From the NCBI GenBank assembly GCA_014529385.2, contig CM043949.1, positions 107,146,054 to 107,210,053 of the forward strand: a stretch of DNA of 64,000 nucleotides. The letters run 5' to 3'. The notes under the pieces were generated by a model, which did no database searches, was not told where the DNA came from, and worked only from the letters and a program-made list of their open reading frames with translations. Source of the DNA: Adiantum capillus-veneris (lineage: Eukaryota > Streptophyta > Polypodiopsida > Polypodiales > Pteridaceae). Within the stretch, counting starts at the first letter, position 1; each line of letters begins with the position of its first letter. Shown here one piece after another: positions 59,294 to 64,000 of this stretch. The position numbers were made by a program, and so were the translations under genes.

Positions 59294-60913
59294 ATGATCA
59301 TCACTCGAAGTGGAATGGATACTTCGCTTGGAGGTGATGAGTATGAGAGAGGCGAAGAAGAATTTTCCCCACCAGGAGGTTTTTCTGACCCTTTCCCATC
59401 TACGACACTGATTGCACTAACTCCAATGGAGTAGTTGGAAGTGTTGTTTATGGAACAGAATTTACAACGCAAAGCAAGAAATGCCGCAAGAATGGCAGCC
59501 ATAGCGCGTGAGCGTGAGCAAGCACTCTTGGAAGCCAAAGAACGACAAGCCAAATTGGATCATGAATTCAAAGAAAGACAAGCAGAAATGGAACGCAGAC
59601 AAGCAGAGAACCAAGCAAGACGAGCAGAATTTTATCGCGAGAACAAAGCACGACTGCAAGAGATGTTGCGACTCTTTTCTCAAGTGCAGGCACCGATGCA
59701 AGAGATTCGGGGAAAGGAGACTCTCTTAGTCTCTTCTACTCCATCGCATGAAACATAGGATTTGCATGATTGTGTGAAGCATGATGATGATTTGATTGAC
59801 AATGACTTGCATGATGATTTGAATGACAATGATAAGCATGATGATTTGGATGCCAATGATTTGCCTAATGATTTGGATCACAATGACAAGCATGATGTTT
59901 TGCATGATCGAGATGTGATTTCTCACAAGCATGATGAGTTGCATGAATCACATGTGATTGTTCACAAGAATGATGTGTTAGTTGATGCTTTTTCTAGCGA
60001 AGCTAACCTCGTTGTAGATTCGATCAATCACCAAGAATTGATCTTGGCTTTCGAGTCGAGGTCCATAGATCCCCCACAAGAAGATTCGATAGATCCCGAA
60101 GAAGCGATCTTGGCTTTTGAGCCTTGGTCCAAAGAACCCTCACAGGAAGTATTATGTGTTCGCATGATTGATACGCACGCATTGTTTGAGTGTTTCATTC
60201 GTGACGGTTTCCTGTATTTTAGTCAACATCGTTATGTAATCCCTTTTCCTAGGCATGACATATTGTATGTTGAGCACGTTTCTATCATGGATGAGCACGA
60301 ATGTATGCGGATTGTTCATGAAAAGTTGAAACGTTTGTATGTCAGGAAGTCACATTCTATGTCTCTTCCTTGGCATGACATAGTTTCAGACAGAGCACAT
60401 GATAGTATGAGCACCAAGCATGGGCATTTCCATTGTGATTTGCCACAGTTGATTGATTTTGATCAAACAGAAAAGATTCGAGCGCATTGTTTGCATGTGT
60501 TTGATGAACGGGTTGTCACTCCGTCTCTATGTTCATCTACATTGCATACACAGTCTTTAGAGAAGACAAGATTTTTTTCCTTCACTTTACATGGAATAGG
60601 TATGTTCATGGTTTTGTGTTGGAGATGGGTTCAGGGATTTTCAGCCATGGAGATTCTTGAAGACGAAAGACGCAGGACTCTAGACGAAGTTGAAGCAAGG
60701 AAGGAGATTCAAACGACTTTGTGTCGCTTTCGGCGCGGCCCAAAGAAGCAAGCGTTGCAGACCTTTATGAAGTTCAAGTACCACACGACCCACACATCAG
60801 AGTGGGCCTGCGAAGAGTCCCTTCCAGGATTCCGGATGCTATTGGCGATCTCCCTCGACGCCATACAGTTCGGTACCAATACCTCACTTTGGAAAGGAGG
60901 GGATGCCACGTGA
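59294..60913 (+). pseudogene. Family X protein: coiled coil, Asp/His/Asn-rich repeat, C-terminal domain
   Basis: About 539 codons in one frame from ATG 59294 to TGA 60911-60913, the end lying in the 3' LTR. Two TAG stops (59432-59434 and 59756-59758) interrupt it, each one C-to-T from CAG. Residues ~50-150 form a charged coiled coil (REREQALLEAKERQAKLDHE). Residues ~155-220 are an imperfect repeat of HDDL/DNDKHD units. A C-terminal part follows with DTHALFECFIRDGFLYFSQH, LPWHDIVSDRAHDS and QALQTFMKFKY. I recognise no enzyme motif or zinc knuckle. By position it replaces Gag; an RNA-packaging or structural role is a guess. Confidence 0.75.
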
Positions 60914-62077
60914 CACATCCCAACCCTATGTGTCCGTGGACAAGCTACACCACAGCAGGGTTCAGTCAAGTCTAGATTAGCAGTGGTCTGGCACTTTTGT
61001 GAGTCTATTCGTAGACCGTGCATGCCCAGTCACTTAGCATAGATGCATATCCTCCGGTTGCACACAGCATGATCATCGGAATTCCCATCAGAATCCATTA
61101 GCATGAGTTAGGGGAATTTTCCAGTGCATCTAGCCTATTTTCCTATTTTTGGTTATTTTCACTTATGATTTTTAAGTGACTTTCCAACAAAAATAGGTAG
61201 GGCAATTTTGCTAAGTTAATATATAAGCAAACCCAAGTTAGCACTTTCTGGCAGAAGAGGCAGCAGGAGCTTCCCGCTCAATAGGCAACTTCTCAGCAGT
61301 ACCCCCCAAAGCACCCCTAGCGTTTTTGGACCTCCATGATCATGGGCAATTTCCAGACCTTGGCGTTTCCTTCCACAGCAGGCCATCGCCATCACCTCTC
61401 AGCATCCTAGCGACAGCAGACTCCCATGATCGCCATCAGATGTCCAGCATTGCTAGCGTTTTCTCACATCAGCCCATCAGCGTTTTTGAGTTGCAGATTG
61501 AGATCAGCCTAGCGTTTTTGGCTAGCAGCAGGATGCAATCAGCGTTTTTGTTTTCAGCCCTAATCTGCATCAGATCACAACGATTTCAGCCTTATGCACA
61601 GTAGCAGATCAGCCCCAAATTGGTTGCAGAATGTTCCCCCATTTTCAGCCATAAAAACGCAGCCAAAACAGTCATTTTCAGCCACCGAACAGTCCCGAAT
61701 ATCAGCGATTAGAAGATCTTAGATTTCAGCCACCAAGTCACCGTCGTCATCACTGTCGTCGTCATTGGTATAGTCCAAGTTGCATCAGTCCATTGCATAC
61801 GCATTGTACACCTTTGTGCAATCAAAGTAGACCACTCTCGCCGACGAGAGTGGGGCCTTCGGAGGAGGGTTTTACAACCTCTCGGTGTCGTATCTCTTCT
61901 CTCTCCTTCTCTCAGTCTCATTTACTTGCACGCACAATATCCACTCACTTTGTTCGTGATCATAGCACTCTCCATAAGACGGAAGGCTCTCTGCTTCCCT
62001 AAGAACTAAAAGGAACCTTGAGCAATAAAGATCACTAATCTTGAGAAAATACAACATTCATTCCGCTGCACCTTACA
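60904..62077 (+). repeat. 3' LTR of the complete X element
   Basis: TGCCACGTGACA to CACCTTACA, matching 57620-58799 with small indels. The reading frame of the element runs ten bases into it. Confidence 0.93.
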
Positions 62078-62370
62078 GGGGATGATGTTTCAAGGAGGCC
62101 TTGAGCCATTATATAGGATAGCCTCCCCCTTCCCCCAAACGTTCAAAAACGTTGCCCTTGAACGGCCTGTTTTTAAAAAAAACGGTCAGATTTTTGAAAT
62201 TCAGATCTGTCGTTCCAAAATCCTTCCTGTTCCGCTTTCCGAAACCCCGTTTCGGCCTTGTTCTGATTACTACCCCGGGCAGAACGTCGTTCCGTTCCTG
62301 TATCCGTTCCGGGTGTGTGGCTCAAGTGTGAACGTATTCTAGGAACGGTAGGGGCCCGTTCCGGCGTTCG
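62078..62370 (-). other. Possible hAT leader and subterminal region, minus orientation
   Basis: The minus strand has CTATATAATGG (about 62112-62122) in a context like the hAT TATA at 45507, then TTCCG/CGGAAC-rich sequence near 62200-62360 as in the 661-bp hAT at 62929. No terminal repeat was fixed. Confidence 0.35.
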
Positions 62371-63219
62371 CTATCTGGCAGGAGCAGCACCCAGACAGCC
62401 CTTGGTTGGAGAAGCAGTTGCAGCAGGCTCGCCAGGAGCCTGCAAGCATAGAGGAGAGGCGTCACGAGTTTGCTTTCCATCGACAGGCATTTGAGTGGAC
62501 TTAGGTGGATGATAGGGTGATTGGGTCCTTCTTTGAGGTAGTGGGACCTCGTCATGCGCACACTAGTGTCAGCCAGTTGAGGAGACCTGACGGGTCAATT
62601 GCTTCAGAGCCAGAGGATTTGCGTGCAATTGCTACTGACTTTTACCATGACCTGTTGTCAGCAGAGCCTGAGTCAGAGCGTCAGGATGCATGCAGAGAGC
62701 AGGTTTAGGGTAGATGCTTTGTCTTGTGACTGAGGAGATGTGCCAGAGGCTTGAAATGCCTCTCCCGCCAGAGGAGCTCCATGTGGGGTAGTTGTCCCGG
62801 TGAGGATGGTTTGACTCCCAGTTTTTTCCTGGAAAACTGGGACTTGCTGGGCTTAGACCTTTGCAACGCTTTTCAGTACATCTAGGACACAGGAGAGATG
62901 CCTGACAGCATGAGTGAGGGCTTGATCTCATAGTTACTTGGAACGCGAAACAGGAACGGCGACTGGATCCTCGCGGAACGGGGGAACGTGGAGGAGTTCG
63001 GAACAGGAATGGCGCGGAATGGGAGGCATAAAGACACCCAAATAGTGCAATTTTAAGCTCTGTGTGATTGAATAGAAGTAGTATTAGAGTCCTTTGACTC
63101 TAACACTCACAAAACACTTGATTTGAAGACCATTCAGCCTTACTATGGCAAACGTGTGTCATGTAGACTTGAGAGCTTGAGAGGGGGAGAGAGGGAAGGG
63201 GGGGGGAGAGAGCTTGAAA

Positions 63220-63266
<47 letters not shown>

Positions 63267-64000
63267 AGAACTTTTAGCCTTGTAGACTCTAGAGTCTAGA
63301 CTTGAAAGCTGAAAAGAGGCTAGAGCTTGAGAGTTGAGACTAGAGAGGGTAGAGCTTTAGCTTTGGCCCTTGAAAGCTTGTGTGCATTGTGAAGGTAAGG
63401 GGTGGGGGAAGGGACATTTAACAAGGGGAAGGCTCACAAGACATCACCAAAATCTGAAAATCTGCCCATTCCCATCCGTTCCGGTATCAAAAGCCTCTGT
63501 GGAACGTTCCGGGCCGTTCCGAATCATTTATCCCCCCCCCCCGGAACGCCGTTCTAGCGTTCCCTGCCCATGGGGTGGTGGTAACTATGCTTGATCTACC
63601 TCATTCCCAAGGAGGGTGGCTCCTTGGATGAGATTCGGTAGTGGCAGCCCATCACCATCCTCAACTCAACCTACAAAATTCTAACCAAGGCTCTGAGTTT
63701 GAGGATTGAACCACTTCTAGAGAGCATTATACATGGGACCCAAAAAGGTTTTGTCAAGAAGCGCAGTATCCTTGACAACATCTTCACTTTTTGGGAGGAA
63801 TTTGCCCTTGCACGCCTCCGAGGTGAGGATCTGGTGATACTTTTTCTCGATTTTGAGAAGGCCTACGACAGAGTTGACTAGGACTTCTTGGAGGGTACAC
63901 TACGTAGGATGGGCTTCTCAGATGCTTGGATCAGAGGTGTGTCAGCTCTCTACAAACGTACACACAGTCACGTGCTTTTGGTAGGGGGTAGAGGAGACCG
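62371..64000 (+). pseudogene. LINE (non-LTR retrotransposon) fragment with reverse transcriptase, cut by window end
   Basis: The pre-polymerase part reads FFEVVGPRHAHTSVSQLRRP, DGSIASEPEDLRAIATDFYH (about 62531-62650), with stops after DACREQV. After the hAT insertion the reverse transcriptase reads IPKEGG, WQPITILNSTYKILTKALSL (about 63640), GTQKGFVKKRSILDNI, and DFEKAYDRVD followed by TAG where Trp is usual (TGG to TAG, about 63879-63881). The YADD catalytic box would lie beyond the window. L1-like plant LINE by motif order. Confidence 0.88.
62929..63589. mobile_element. 661-bp non-autonomous hAT with exact 8-bp TSD
   Basis: Ends CATAGTTAC and GTAACTATG, the same terminal repeat as the hAT at 36647-48456, flanked by CTTGATCT at 62921-62928 and 63590-63597. 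GGAACG/CGTTCC words crowd both ends; the middle has a CT/GA-rich leader with a (GA)n tract (63222-63262) and a C run at 63532-63542. No transposase. It could be moved by a related hAT transposase. It splits the LINE between GLI(Y) and IPKEGG. Confidence 0.93.

Larger units (their letters stand above)
57620..62077 (+). mobile_element. Complete non-autonomous LTR retrotransposon, family X
   Basis: LTRs 57620-58799 (1,180 bp) and 60904-62077 (1,174 bp), nearly identical by eye. PBS TGGTATCAGAGC (58801-58812) is complementary to initiator-Met tRNA; polypurine tract GGAAAGGAGGGGA at 60891-60903. The internal 2.1 kb holds one long frame (59294-60913) and no polymerase, protease or integrase. Flanks ACGGA and GGGGA agree at only three of five, so the duplication is worn or altered. 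At least four other loci in the window carry the family. Confidence 0.92.

Noticed and set aside
60721-60975. Alternative frame SLSARPKEASVADLYEVQVP at the end of the X internal region
   Set aside because: Also open at 35990-36200, but the 59294 frame is open far longer and continuous with the conserved domain. I left the alternative out, though an overlapping frame cannot be fully excluded.
62082-62342. 86-codon plus-strand frame
   Set aside because: Overlaps TTCCG-rich hAT-like subterminal sequence; no homology and poor start context.

Overview
This 64 kb window looks like nuclear DNA of a plant with a large, repeat-rich genome. A fern or other seed-free vascular plant is my best guess, at low confidence. 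The reasons are one recognisable plant exon (an HDDC2-like HD-domain nucleotidase, exon 1 at 25223-25546), a broken plant pentatricopeptide-repeat relic (22250-22589, minus), and a background made almost entirely of plant-type LTR retrotransposons, hAT DNA transposons, a LINE and (GA)n microsatellites. I saw no rRNA, tRNA, CRISPR array or bacterial-style operon.

Left part (1-25 kb). 1-2541 is the 3' end of a decayed Ty3/gypsy polyprotein whose frame runs from integrase into a retropepsin-like domain, an unusual order. 2722-8435 is a second element: a possible leader intron containing ~290-bp repeats, a broken ~1,170-codon coiled-coil protein with no reverse transcriptase, a polypurine tract and an LTR start. 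9590-10897 is a minus-strand gag relic with a primer-binding site (PBS). Its LTR is split by 10952-20012, a 9.06 kb minus-strand LTR element that encodes only Gag and protease and so must borrow polymerase and integrase. 20-25 kb holds AT-rich sequence, another LTR candidate, the PPR relic, microsatellites and the region upstream of the HDDC2-like exon.

Right part (27-64 kb). This is a stack of nested insertions. An old gypsy element (G0, about 26990-33898) carries three solo LTRs with perfect 5-bp target duplications and is then broken by a minus-strand element (Y). Into Y went a tandem three-LTR array of a non-autonomous LTR family that I call X (34626-56190, target duplication AAACA). One LTR of that array holds a hAT transposon (36647-48456, 8-bp duplication GTTTTGGG). 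The hAT in turn holds a young, nearly intact gypsy element G1 (36774-45187, duplication GCGGG). A deleted relative of G1, called G2, sits in the second half of the X array (49599-53828). A complete X element follows (57620-62077), then a LINE (about 62371-64000) interrupted by a 661-bp non-autonomous hAT (62929-63589, duplication CTTGATCT).

The most interesting objects are non-autonomous parts apparently driven in trans: family X (LTRs starting with a G-box palindrome, an initiator-Met tRNA PBS, and one long protein with a coiled coil and an Asp/His/Asn-rich repeat), the Gag-protease-only element, and the coiled-coil element at 4864-8396. Decay is mainly by single stop codons, nearly all explainable by C-to-T or G-to-A transitions, which fits cytosine-methylation decay. 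All similarity statements come from reading by eye; no search was run.
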